In this document: positions 1 to 10,553 of the stretch, piece after piece
Layout of the letters: each line of letters begins with the position of its first letter
Numbering within the stretch: position 1 is the stretch's first letter
NCBI GenBank assembly: GCA_038049695.1
Contig: CP142456.1
Location: forward strand, 78,019,422-78,083,421
Direction: 5' to 3'
Length of the DNA stretch: 64,000 bases
Origin: Cinnamomum chago
Taxonomy: Eukaryota; Streptophyta; Magnoliopsida; Laurales; Lauraceae
Notes under the pieces: generated by a model
Database searches by the model: none
What the model saw: only the letters and a program-made list of their open reading frames with translations
What the model was told of the DNA's origin: nothing
Position numbers and translations under genes: made by a program

Positions 1-681
1 ACTACAGATTTCCTACTGTGAAAATGGGTGCATTGTATTGGAAGATCATTGTGATCCAGTCTTTGCCTATTTTAGACTTCCATTGCTCTCCTTTTGTTCT
101 CATCTAGTATTTGGTATGCTTCCAATAAAAGTATTTTGATATTTTTTTGTTCTATGAGAAGTTTTAAAATAACCCTCATCAACGTTGGGAACACAAAAAA
201 TGTTCTAAATAAGTGAACAAATGCCCCCATGTACAGAAACTATAATTCTTCCATCTTAGGTGTTTGATGGTTCATCGTGTCCTCTGCTCTGCACCTTCTG
301 AAGATTTTTCAAGATTTTAGGTGCTGATGATGATTATGTTTACTTGTGCCGGATTGATCAGTCGCTTTGTTCTTTCCATTTCATTAGTGATGCAGCTGTG
401 CTCCAATGAGGCAGTTCATAAAGTTGTCCCCTTTTCTGACTCTGGGACCTCATTGTACATCATTTGAGTTCCACATTTTTACATGTGAAGGATCTTTTGT
501 TGGAAATAATTTCAATGAGTTAACTGATTTTGAAGATTCACAGCTATTCATCCAACTGTACAATTGGACTTTTAGCATTTTAGTTATCATCTGCTGTAAA
601 AAGAAATTTATTTTTATGCAAAGAAGTACGTAGGCAGACTAATTGAAGATTGCTTACTGAATAATTAAATGGGTATTGCAG
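1..681 (+). other. Intron of the mitochondrial phosphate carrier gene
   Basis: This stretch precedes the first visible carrier exon. It ends in a pyrimidine-containing TTGCAG acceptor at 676-681. I find no translation matching the carrier residues that should come just before (the segment ahead of the conserved TMMKFASFE), so the 5' exons lie left of the window. No other gene or named repeat is recognisable here. Confidence 0.6.
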
Positions 682-3600
682 ACACCATGATGAAGTTTGC
701 ATCTTTTGAAACTATTGTGGAAATGATATACAAGTATGGCATTCCCACACCGAAGGAGCAGTGCAGCAAAACGCTGCAACTGGGTGTGAGCTTTGCTGGT
801 GGCTATGTTGCTGGTGTTTTCTGTGCTATTGTTTCTCACCCTGCAGACAATCTTGTTTCGTTCCTCAACAATGCCAAGGGGGCCACCGTTGGTGATGTAA
901 GCTTTCTTCCCTACTGCTGCTCTAGAACAAAAGTATTTTCTTTCTCGAGTTGTTAATATTATGCTTATGTTTATGTACAGATTTTTAGTTTATTCTATAT
1001 TAATGTTTGCAGGCAGTGAAAAAGATCGGTGTGTTGGGTCTTTTCACCCGTGGTCTTCCTCTTCGTATTGTCATGATTGGTACTCTCACTGGGGCACAGT
1101 GGGGAATTTATGACGCCTTCAAAGTTTTTGTTGGACTGTAAGTTACTCAGAATTTATTCTTCTTTGTTTAGTTGAACCACCTATTCTTTTCCGATAGACA
1201 CCATGATGGGCGGAAACAAACCCTCTCAAGATTTCTATCTAGTGCCTCCATGATTCAGCTAAGTTTTTTTTTTGCTTGACCTTCCAACGAGGGAGGATCT
1301 CCTGTTCTCGTTTATTAGGGATGGCAACAAGTCGGGCCGGGGTTAAACCCTGTGCCCTGAACCCAACCTGACTGACATGCATTTCCCCATATCTGACCCG
1401 ACTCATAGTGGGGGTGCAGTTCAGGTCGAGTTTAACATTTTTGTTTTTTCCCCTCTAAAATATAAAATAATAAAAAACTGTAAAAATGTAGGAGCGTGGA
1501 GTCAAACCTCAGTACGCACTCCACCTGTCTTCTAGAAGCTGCACATGCAGACTCTAAAACATGAATGTATGTGTGAGATGACCTGTGCCACCTGGGGCAC
1601 CACAAGATCAATCTCATCCTGTCACCCATACCACTCCCCGGAACGTCATGGACCCCATCATTGGTTTTACACTGATCCAAATGGGACTGACCATTGGATT
1701 CTAGGGTCGTCACACTTTTGACGAGTGTGGGGGGTAAGGAAGCTAGTTCAAAATAGAAGGCTGAGATTAGGTACTTGGAACATTGGAAGCCTAACTGAGA
1801 AACTTATGGAAGTGGTGGATACAATGGAAAGGAGACGAATCACAATTGTTTGCTTGTAAGAGACAAGGTGGGTGGGACATAACGCTTAAGAGATTGAGAG
1901 GACTGGGTATAAGTTATGGACCTATGGTATACGGGACTTAATAGATCGAGGAATGGGGTTGGCATAGTGGTAAGCAATAACTTGAAGGAAGTTATAGTTA
2001 GTGTAAAGCGCTGTGGAGATAGGATTATTGCAATTAAGTTAGGGTGTGTTTGTGCGCATCCGTGGAAGAGGAAACGACGCTTTCCTCTTCCGCGGAAAAC
2101 AAATCCGATGAGTGCAGGTCGGAAACGCAATCCACGGCTTGCGCAGAAAATCAGCACAAAAAAGACGGAAACGCATCCTTTCACTTGCTGCACCAAACGT
2201 GAGAAGGAGCTGCCGGAAATTCCGGCGCCTGGTCGGCAAGTGGGAAGAGATAGTGAACATTATTAGTGCTTACGTTATTAGTGCTTATGACCCCCCGTTG
2301 GGCTTAGGAGATGGACATAAGGAGAAGTTTTGGGAAGACTTGGAAGGAGTGCTACTAGAGATACTCCAAGGCGAGAGAAGAGATATTGAACGTTATTAGT
2401 GCTTATGCCCCCCCCCCCCCCCCCCCCCCCCCATGGGCTTAGGAGATGGACATAAGGAGAAGTTGAGGGCTACTAGAGATACTCCAAGGCGAGATGGTCT
2501 TCATAGGAGGAGATTTGAACGGTCATGTAGGACGCGATGTAGATGAATATATAGGAGTACGCGGGGGACATGGATACGGTAATAGAAATGAAGAAGAGAA
2601 TGATATTAGATGAATATATAGGAGTACGCGGGGGACATGGATACGGTAATAGAAATGAAGAGAAGGATATTTTGGAGTTTTCAGTGGCTTATGATCTCAT
2701 GGTAATTAACACCTTTTTTAGGAAGAGGAGCATTTAATGACTTATAAGAGTGGCTCCTCAAGGACACAGATTGACTTCTTCTTAACTAGGAAAAGAGACC
2801 ACTTAGCTTGTAAAGATTGCAAGGTTATACCAGGGGAGAGCTTGACTTCCCAACATAAGTTGTTGATCATAGATGTGCAACTATAAAGGTGGACTAGAAA
2901 AAAGTTGTATAGATGCTCAAGGACTAAATGGTGGAACTTGAAAGGTAATAAGTAACTAGCATTAGGGGAAAGAGTACTAGAGGAAGATGTTTGGGCGGTA
3001 AATGAGAGTGCAAATAATATATGGGATAAGGTATCAGAGTGTATTAGGAGGGTAAGGAAAGAAATCTTAGGAGAATCCAAAGGGGGTGCTCTGGCACAGA
3101 AAGAGGCATGGTGGTGGAGAGAGGCCGTCTGAAACAAGATAAGAGTTAAAAGTGTTTTAAAACTCGGCAAAATGATCGAAATGAAGCGAACTTGGAGAGG
3201 TATAAAGAAGCAAAAAGAGAAACCCAAATGACAGTTAGTGAGGCCAAGGCAAAGGCATTTGAGGAGCTATATAGGCGACTCGACACTAAGGAAGGCGAAA
3301 GAGAGATATTCAAGCTTGCCAAAGCCAGAGATGGGCGGACGCACAGAAAGAGGCATGGTGGTGGAGAGAGGCCGTCTGAAACAAGATAAGAGTTAAAAGA
3401 GAGTGTTTTAAAACTCGGCAAAATGATCGAAATGAAGCGAACTTGGAGAGGTATAAAGAAGCAAAAAGAGAAACCCAAATGACAGTTAGTGAGGCCAAGG
3501 CAAAGGCATTTGAGGAGCTATATAGGCGACTCGACACTAAGGAAGGCGAAAGAGAGATATTCAAGCTTGCCAAAGCCAGAGATAGGCGGACCAAGGACTT

Positions 3601-5868
3601 AAACCAAGTTAAAAGCATTAAGGATGAGGATGAAAAGGTATTAGTAAAGGAAGATGAGATAAAGGAGCGTTGGAAGAGCTGCTTCTACAAGTTATATAAC
3701 GAATGCAGTAGTAGTGACATACAATTGGGACAGCTTACCATTTTTAGGGAAGAATCGAATCATATGTTCTATAGGAGAATTGGTAGGGAAGAAGTTAAAG
3801 AAGTACTAAAAAGGATGAAGAATGAGAAAACGGTTGGGCAAGATGGTATCCCTATTGAGGTCTGGAGGTGCTTGGGGGAGGATGGCATAAGTTGGTTGAC
3901 AAAGCTTTTTAATGTAGTGCTAAAGAGCAAGAAGATGCTTGATGCATGGAGGAAAAGTATTCTTATACCTATATACAAAAACAAAGGAGATATTCAGAAC
4001 TGTGCGAACTACCGCGGGATTAAATTGATGAGCCATACGATGAAATTATGGGAGAGTTATTGAGAGTAGACTAAGAAGAACAACTAACGTTTCAGAGAAT
4101 CAATTTGGTTTCATGCCTTGGAGATCAACCATGGAGCCTATCTTTCTCCTGAAAAGGTTAATGGTTAATGGAGCAGTATAAATAAGGTCAGAGAGATTTA
4201 TATATGGTGTTCATTGACTTGGAGAAGGTCTATGACCGGGTTCCTAGGGAGATTCAATGGAGAGTACTGAAAAAGAAAAGAGTGTGTTGCATATATTGAG
4301 GCGATAAAGGATATGTATGATAGAGGTGTGACATCTATAAGAATGACTGGCGGAGAGACTAAAGAGTTTCTTATCATGATTGGTCTACACCAAGGCTCGG
4401 CGCTAAGCCCGTATTTGTTTGCCCTAGTTATGGATGAGATTACAAGACATTCAGGATGAGGTGCCGTGGTGTATGCTATTTGCAGATGACATTGTTTTAG
4501 TGGATGAGACGAGAGGAGGAGTGAATGCTAAGCTAAAATTGTGGCGGAAAACGTTACAAAAGGGTTTAGGCTAAGTCGATGTAAGATGGAATATATGGAA
4601 TGCAAGTTTAGTCAGAGTAGGTCACATGGTAACATAGAAGTAAGTTTAGGTGCACAAAAGATTGTAGAGAGAAAACTTTAGGTACCTTGGATCTATGGTG
4701 CAATAGGATGGAGAGATTGATACTGATGTAAGTCACAGGATTCAGGTCGGTGGACCAAATGGAGGAGTGCTTCGGGGGTCTTGTATGAGCGGAAAGTCCC
4801 CCTCAAGGTTAAAAAAAAGTATTATAAGGTGGTGGTACGTCCGGCGTTGTTAAATGGATTAGAGTGTTGGGCAGTAAAGCATAATCATGTTAAGAAGATG
4901 GAAGTTGCGGAGATGAGAATGCTAAAATGGATGTGCGGGATCACAAGGAGAGATGATTAGGAATGAGTAGATAAGGGGCAAAGTAGGAATAACACCGATT
5001 GAAGATAAAATGAGAGAAAATCGACTGAGATGATTTGGCCATGTTAGAAGGTGCCCAATGGAGGCACCTGTTAAAATGTGTGAAAGCATGAAGATTGCCA
5101 GGAGTAGGAGAGGGAGATGGAGACTCAAGAGAAGTTGGTAACTATTAAACATGATTTTGTCTAAACAGATTTGATTGGCGTCGTCAAATCTATATAGCCG
5201 ACCCCACCTAGTGGGAAAAGGCTTGGTTTGGTTTGGTATAATAAAACCATTAAACTCGAGGGCCACAACGATCATGGGAGAGGCAGGGATCAAAAGATCC
5301 AAGTGCGACCACACCAAATATGAAATTTCAAGTCAATCCAATGGTCCTAACCCCTCCATTTGCAGCCCACAAGTTTGACAGTTTTAAATAATACAAAAAC
5401 TCATACTAGATCCAATGGTCCCATCCTTTCGGATTGGTGCAACTCTATGGGATCTGTGACTTGTTTTTTAGTGGGCACCATGGAATGTATTGTATGGCAT
5501 AGGAACAAATGTCTAAAGCCAATATACCCACTGCCAAAATCAGAACCACCCCAAATGCGATAGACCCGCTACCAAACCCGCCCCTAATCAGAGTGGGTTA
5601 GGATGGGTTTAAACCCGATCCATTGCCGGCCCTTCTCTTATTAAAAGATAAAATTGATTCATGCATCCTCGATGGTGAAATTCTTTTACCTCCTCTCATG
5701 AGACAAAATTTCATTAACTCTCTTCTGAATGCCAAATGTATGAGCTTTTTCTTTCTGACCATTGTTTTGTTTTGGCTTTTCTAATTCTCATCGGTTCCAA
5801 TGTACAGGCCAACCACAGGTGGGGTTGCTCCAGCTGCTGCTCCTGCTCCAGAAGTGGCAAAGTTGTGA
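682..5868 (+). CDS. Mitochondrial phosphate carrier (PHT3/MPT type), C-terminal part, three exons
   Basis: This is the 3' part of a mitochondrial carrier (SLC25) family gene, whose product imports phosphate into the mitochondrial matrix across the inner membrane for ATP synthesis. Exons are 682-896, 1013-1137 and 5808-5868, with GT/AG borders and continuous reading frame; the first exon opens with the last two bases of a Tyr codon. The translation reads [13 protein letters not shown], then [20 protein letters not shown] with the carrier signature at [12 protein letters not shown], then [20 protein letters not shown], and ends in an Ala/Pro-rich tail [13 protein letters not shown] before TGA. 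This matches plant phosphate carrier 3 (PHT3;1) closely, as I recall that family. The N-terminal two carrier repeats lie outside the window. The last intron (1138-5807) is about 4.7 kb because of transposon insertions. A paralogue within the PHT3 group cannot be excluded. Confidence 0.9.
2038..2240. mobile_element. Short insert interrupting the LINE endonuclease region
   Basis: The endonuclease reading frame (RIIAIKL) breaks at about 2040 and related sequence resumes at about 2240 ([10 protein letters not shown]). The intervening roughly 200 bp is GC- and CpG-richer than its surroundings, begins GGGTGTGTTTGTGC and has GCTGCACCAAAC towards its far side, an approximate inverted match. It also holds the palindrome GCCGGAAATTCCGGC at about 2212-2226. 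It looks like a small DNA-transposon insertion, but I find no clean target duplication. Confidence 0.4.
2408..2432 (+). repeat. Poly(C) tract of 25 bases
   Basis: An uninterrupted run of 25 C lies inside the LINE, next to a partial duplication of LINE sequence (GGGCTTAGGAGATGGACATA occurs at about 2299 and again at about 2435). The run length may be a sequencing or assembly artefact. Confidence 0.9.
3094..3591 (+). repeat. Tandem duplication of about 250 bp inside the LINE
   Basis: Copy 1 (3094-3340) and copy 2 (3341-3591) are nearly identical. They differ by a 4-base AGAG insertion in copy 2 and by ATGGGCGGAC versus ATAGGCGGAC near the ends. The repeat unit covers the linker between endonuclease and reverse transcriptase domains ([20 protein letters not shown]). 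The very low divergence implies that the duplication is much younger than the LINE's other damage, or that it is an assembly artefact. Confidence 0.9.
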
Positions 5869-6972
5869 ACTTAATGTGATTCGAGAATTGATGGAGTAGT
5901 TGCTCAATTTTTGTTTTTTTTTGTTTTTGAGAAATTAATAATCATAGATATTGGCTACCATGCCCCTGTGCAAGGTGGAACTACATTTTTTTCCCCTATT
6001 AGGAGCACTATAATTTTTCCTTCGAGAATTTTGGAGAGGGGTAGTTTTGATCTCATCCTTCAGACCATTGAAGAACTTAGATTCAATGGTAAGTTATCGG
6101 CTGGTGAAGCCTTTGATTCCGTAGCATTTGAAAATAGCCGAAATAAATGAATGACATTTGCAGATGGGAAGTAGAGCTCTGTCCATTTGTTGTATGTGCC
6201 TTGAGATTCTTGATATGCCATTTGTCTTTACTTTCTCTCTCCTTTTTATTTTATTTTTCGTCTCTTGCGCTACTATGTGGCCCATCAATTCTTGGAGGTG
6301 GAGGTGTAGTTGGTTGGGGCTGCACAGAGAATTGGCTATTTTTGATGATTGTGACCATCTATTTGAGGGGCCTTAAAAGTTTTAATGGTTGTATATGCTA
6401 TTATAAAACAGTTGTACATTGGGTCCTATTAGTTAGTGTTTACAACAGATTGATGGTGGTCCTATTTGTTGGTTCACCTGTACGAGTAACATCCTTCAAT
6501 CCCAACCTACCATGATGGGGGCATGAATGCAAGTCCAATATTAAGACCTTACAATTCCATCGTGCCAACATTGGCCTGCATCTAAGCGTGCTCAATAAAA
6601 AGAGGGTATGCGAGTTCAAGCCGTTTCTTCTCAGAATTTATTGTAGTGGATGGCTACTCGTATTCTTTTGAGTTTCGCTAATTTGTTTCCGCTTCTTTTG
6701 TCTTCGATTTACTTTTCATTATTGTGCAACTCCTGCCTTGTGGAGGGGATATTGGATGGTGGCTGCCAAGTTATTAGCTACTGTGGTTGGGGCAGATGAA
6801 GAGGCGAGACTACTGATTTAATCAGAAAATCTTAATGCCTGCGCGAGACCACTGATTTAAACAGAAAATCTTAATGCCTGCATTGGGTATGTTTCTTAGT
6901 ATGCAAATACCCTTGTATATAGATTAGTGACGCAGCAAAACTCCAGGTTTACAAGTAGATAAAGTTCCCTGT
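5869..6972. other. Convergent intergenic region with the carrier 3' UTR
   Basis: The region lies between the stop codons of the + strand carrier and the - strand GDSL gene. An AATAAA at 6142-6147 could be the carrier polyadenylation signal. A 39-bp imperfect tandem duplication occupies about 6804-6881 (core CAGAAAATCTTAATGCCTG twice). The ORFs here look like chance frames. Confidence 0.5.
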
Positions 6973-9900
6973 TCATTTACTTTTTGACTTGCATATCCAC
7001 TCTTTGTGGCCATATGCGATGATGGCATCTGCAATTTTCCTGTAAGCTTGTTGCGTCAGATGAATTCCATCCCAATGAATGTAGACCTCTGGGCGAGGGC
7101 AGGCCGGAACACCGGGCCCACCACACATCTTAGTCATATCAAAATTGTAATCTCCTCCAGTACCACAGCAGGCCTTCATTGAAGAGTCCCCCTCGAATCC
7201 TAGTAATGAAAGAAGGAAAGATGCCATCAACAAATCATGAATTTAATGTAAGCATGTGCTTTACTTTATCTTGTGACAAATTGAGATGCGAGTAGTTACC
7301 GAGAGAAGTTGAATGAACAATAATTTCCATGAGCATGTTATAGTAATCTGCATACAGGATTCGAGCATGTGGAAATTCTTGTCTGAGCTCTTCAATGGCG
7401 CCTTGGAGCTGCTCGTTATGATGCTTTGAGAAGTTGTTGAAGTCTTTGAGGCATTTGTTCTCATCATAAGCTGCCGGATTGTTGCTACGGAACATGGTAA
7501 GGTAGCTTGGCATGCATCCAACAGGAAAATTTCCAGGAACAATTAATTGATTTGCTCCAGTGTCGATTAATTCCTAAAAAAAAAGTTTATATGTGGCAAT
7601 AGTGATGAGTTACGTGACTCTTTAACTAATTTGGATGACTTCTACCAAAGAAAAGAAAAGAAAAACTAAGTTGGATCATTTATCAAATCAGATGGGAGGT
7701 GGTGGGTGGAAACTTTGTAAACTATGATAATCAACTCACAACCATCATGGGCAATAATAGTTCTGCTACTTCATAGATTGGTGTAGTTTTGGTACTTCAT
7801 AGATTGGTGTATCTTTGTAAACTATAACATTATAGTTTTTATATGACTGAAACAAAAGGTGAACTTACTCTTGCAGCATCTTTTATGGTTCGCACAACAT
7901 TGGGTACATAACTTTTAACCTCCTCTATGCTTCTGCCTTGGAAGAAGGCGTAGTTGTAATCATTACCTCCAATCTCCCCCGCTAGGAAAAGTGCCTTCTC
8001 AAGCTTCTTTGCACATTCTATAATGGTATCAAGAAAGAAGAAGAAGAAAAACAGAGAGGAAAACAACCAGAGATCAAATAGTTACAACGAATAATGTTTG
8101 TCAAAACACCCCTACCTTTAGGTTAAATTATTATTTTTTCTCTAATAATTGGGTATTAATTAAATACCCCGACTTCGAAAATGTTTATGATCTGGGCTTG
8201 AAGGCCGAGCATATTTAGGCACTGTACTAGTCAGCCAAATTCCTTAAGAAGTATAAGAAAAAAGATTATTTTGCCATTACTATAATTGTCTCAGTTCACA
8301 TGTTTTGTGTTTCCAATGGGTGAGTCCACCCCCATGATAGAATTTGTGGTTCTTCTCGGCCAAATGATGGGATCAAGGAGGGCACCACCTTATATGGGTA
8401 AAGATATACTTCAATTGATTGTAGTGTTAATATAGGATAAGTCGGTCATTTTATAAGCTTTTAAAGACTTTTGCTGATGGAGACCGACCTCTTACCTTAG
8501 TGGCATGAGGCGTCTGTTCTCACTGTGTTGACCCTGGGCATGCAACCTTCCCTCACCCGAGGGTAGGGTCCCTGCCCCCTATAGCTTATTATCAAAAAAA
8601 TAACAAAAAGGCTTTTGCTGATGGATAATTTGTCTACCACCGGTTAAGAACTTAATGATAAATAATTTCAACTAAGTATAGTTTTTATTTTAGGAAGATA
8701 GGTAAGGTAAGGGTATATTATTGATGATGAAAAAAGATACAAGGAAGGTTAAAACAACAAATGATTGACCTATGCTAACACTAAGCACCAATAAGGCAAC
8801 AAGCTATGCAGACCTTATACAGTGACATGAAGTGTGCAATAGCCATGGGGTGGGGCAAAAATAAAGAAAGCTCAACTACCCCAAGAAAATATGGGGGGAG
8901 CAAAACCATAATGCCCACAAAGTCCGGGGTTGTTTAGGAAATTTACTTATTTATTTTATTAAAAGTGTGGTATTATTCTAGCAATATTTGCTTATATGTT
9001 AGCAACCATTAACCATAAACCTCAGAACTGGGGGCCATTTGGACGTGAACCTGAGTTTTGCAACCCAGTCCAAAGTGATTGATTGGTACAGATATGAATA
9101 GTAAGATGCACTCAGTCCAAATTGTGGCAAACACTACAGGAATTTAACTTACCAGCTCTGGAAGAACAGATTGAGCTGAGATGGGTCTTGAACCAGTCAA
9201 GTTGGACGTTGAGGGAACTGGTTGTGTACATCATCTGGATGTTCTTCTCCTGAAAGAAGGAGGCTTTGAGTGCAGTGGCTCCGGCGACCGCAAAGTTGAC
9301 GCCATGGCTGAATTCAGCATCTTTCTGGAGGTATGGATTGAGAAGTGGGAGATCCAAGGATCTGGCTGTGAAACAGAAATGGGAGAAGTTTGACAAAGTA
9401 ATTCAAATGAAAAATTAAGTTCAATATTCCTTCCTTTTTGACTGACATGTCCTCCTTACTGAATAAATGAAATATCTGATTCAAAATATATACTATGGGC
9501 TCGTGTGTCTGGTAGGAATTTCTTATCATAGGAGCTGAAATTGAAAAGGTAAAAGTAAAGATCTACAAATAGCCATCAAATAATTTTTTTTTTTGGAAGA
9601 ACTGATTACCCAATCATCACTATGTTAAATCAAATATGAGGAAAGTGAAGAGTCTCATTTACATCTCCACCTTGTTTCCTTCACTCCTCACCGCTTCCCT
9701 CATTCCTTTCTTAGACCGATGTTTATTGGGTGGTGTTTGTTTGCATAGAATATTAGGAATTAGTGGTCAAATAAACTTCACCAAAGGATTGTTAACGAGG
9801 CGAGTAGTGAATGATATAAGGTAATGATATAGATGAGACTTGATTTTACTAGGATTTGAATGACTAGAGTGATGAGTGGGTTATTCGATGGTCATTAATT

Positions 9901-10506
9901 TTGGATATTTCTCTTTTGATTCTCCATTTTTAACAGCTTATATAGGAAACAAAAAGTCTTAAAATTCTTAGGAGTTCAATTATATGAAACAAACTGGTCC
10001 ATTCCTATCTTCAGATCATTTCCTTTGAGTAGTCAGGTGAAGGGACACCCATGGAATAGAGGGACTCAAATGGATGCTTGAGTTTCAAAAGAAGGCCAAT
10101 GAAAAGAGGAGGAACTAGCGAACAAGCCCTTTAATTCAAACCCAACAAACTGAGACAATGCAATTCTATCTTGAAACAAAAAGAAAGACCATTTTAATCA
10201 GTCTTTCAACTCAATCGTCTAAAGAAAAGAAAATCAAACAAAAACATTACCAAGAAAATCAACTATGAGCTGCCCATCAGAGCATCGACCAGTGGACCTA
10301 TTGAAATAAGTCTCCCCATAAGGAAGGTTGGCAATTGCTGAGAATGACCCAGGGAGACCTTCATGAACAAGGTTACCTGTATCTGCAATGGAGTCTCCAA
10401 AGCTGTAAATGGCCTCGAAGTTACAGTCCTTAAATTGGGCACTACAAGGACCAACACTAAACCAAACTTGTAGTGCCATGAGTACAAAAAAGGCAACACT
10501 GGCCAT
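6973..10506 (-). CDS. GDSL esterase/lipase, secreted, five exons
   Basis: Exons on the minus strand are 10506-10251, 9365-9153, 8017-7869, 7573-7300 and 7199-6973; all introns are GT/AG, the frame is continuous, and the product is 372 aa, usual for plant SGNH/GDSL hydrolases. Residues 1-23 form a hydrophobic signal peptide (likely cut after CSA), so the enzyme is probably extracellular or vacuolar. Family blocks are all present: block I FGDSIADTGN with nucleophile Ser39, block II Gly in NFAVAGATA, block III GGND with Asn175, and block V DGIHLT with Asp341 and His344. It resembles the subgroup containing acetylajmalan esterase and Arabidopsis At1g28590-like proteins; the substrate cannot be read from sequence. 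Intron 2 carries a SINE (8481-8606). A 38-bp (AG)n tract (CT on the coding strand) lies just upstream of the ATG. Confidence 0.92.
8481..8606 (+). mobile_element. SINE-like retroposon in GDSL intron 2
   Basis: A 126-bp insert is flanked by an 18-bp direct repeat differing at one base (AAAGACTTTTGCTGATGG at 8463-8480, AAAGGCTTTTGCTGATGG at 8607-8624). It ends in an A-rich tail (ATCAAAAAAATAACAAA). The head (CTTACCTTAGTGGCATGAGG) resembles a tRNA-derived A box and that of the element at 37998. A 17/18 target repeat with an A tail is diagnostic of LINE-mediated retroposition. The insert sits antisense to the gene. Confidence 0.75.
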
Positions 10507-10510
10507 TGTA

Positions 10511-10553
<43 letters not shown>

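Larger units (their letters stand above)
1700..5240 (+). mobile_element. Degenerate RTE-type LINE (endonuclease plus reverse transcriptase)
   Basis: A decayed non-LTR retrotransposon in the last carrier intron, same strand as the gene. From about 1765 the frame reads [20 protein letters not shown], the start of an AP-endonuclease domain, continuing through [20 protein letters not shown] near 1950, [13 protein letters not shown] near 2500 and [15 protein letters not shown] near 2755. Reverse-transcriptase blocks follow: [14 protein letters not shown] and NCANYRG (3830-4020) and FADD at 4479-4490. The C-terminal RLR-FGHVRR-PMEAPVK stretch near 5020 and an end in a short GGTTT-type repeat at 5222-5238 are typical of plant RTE LINEs. 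Many stops, frameshifts and internal duplications make it non-functional. The exact 5' end is unclear. Confidence 0.85.
1316..5633. mobile_element. Possible hAT-like non-autonomous element enclosing the LINE
   Basis: The left end begins TAGGGATGGCAACAAGTCGG and the right end, read on the other strand, begins AGGGCCGGCAATGGATCGGG, an imperfect inverted repeat of the AGGG(n)GGCAA type found at hAT termini. The 8 bp outside the ends are TCGTTTAT (1308-1315) and TCTCTTAT (5634-5641), 6 of 8 identical. Both flanks lie in the carrier intron. Between the ends is mostly the LINE described separately, so this would be an older element into which the LINE inserted. The termini are diverged, so the pairing is an inference. 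Confidence 0.35.
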
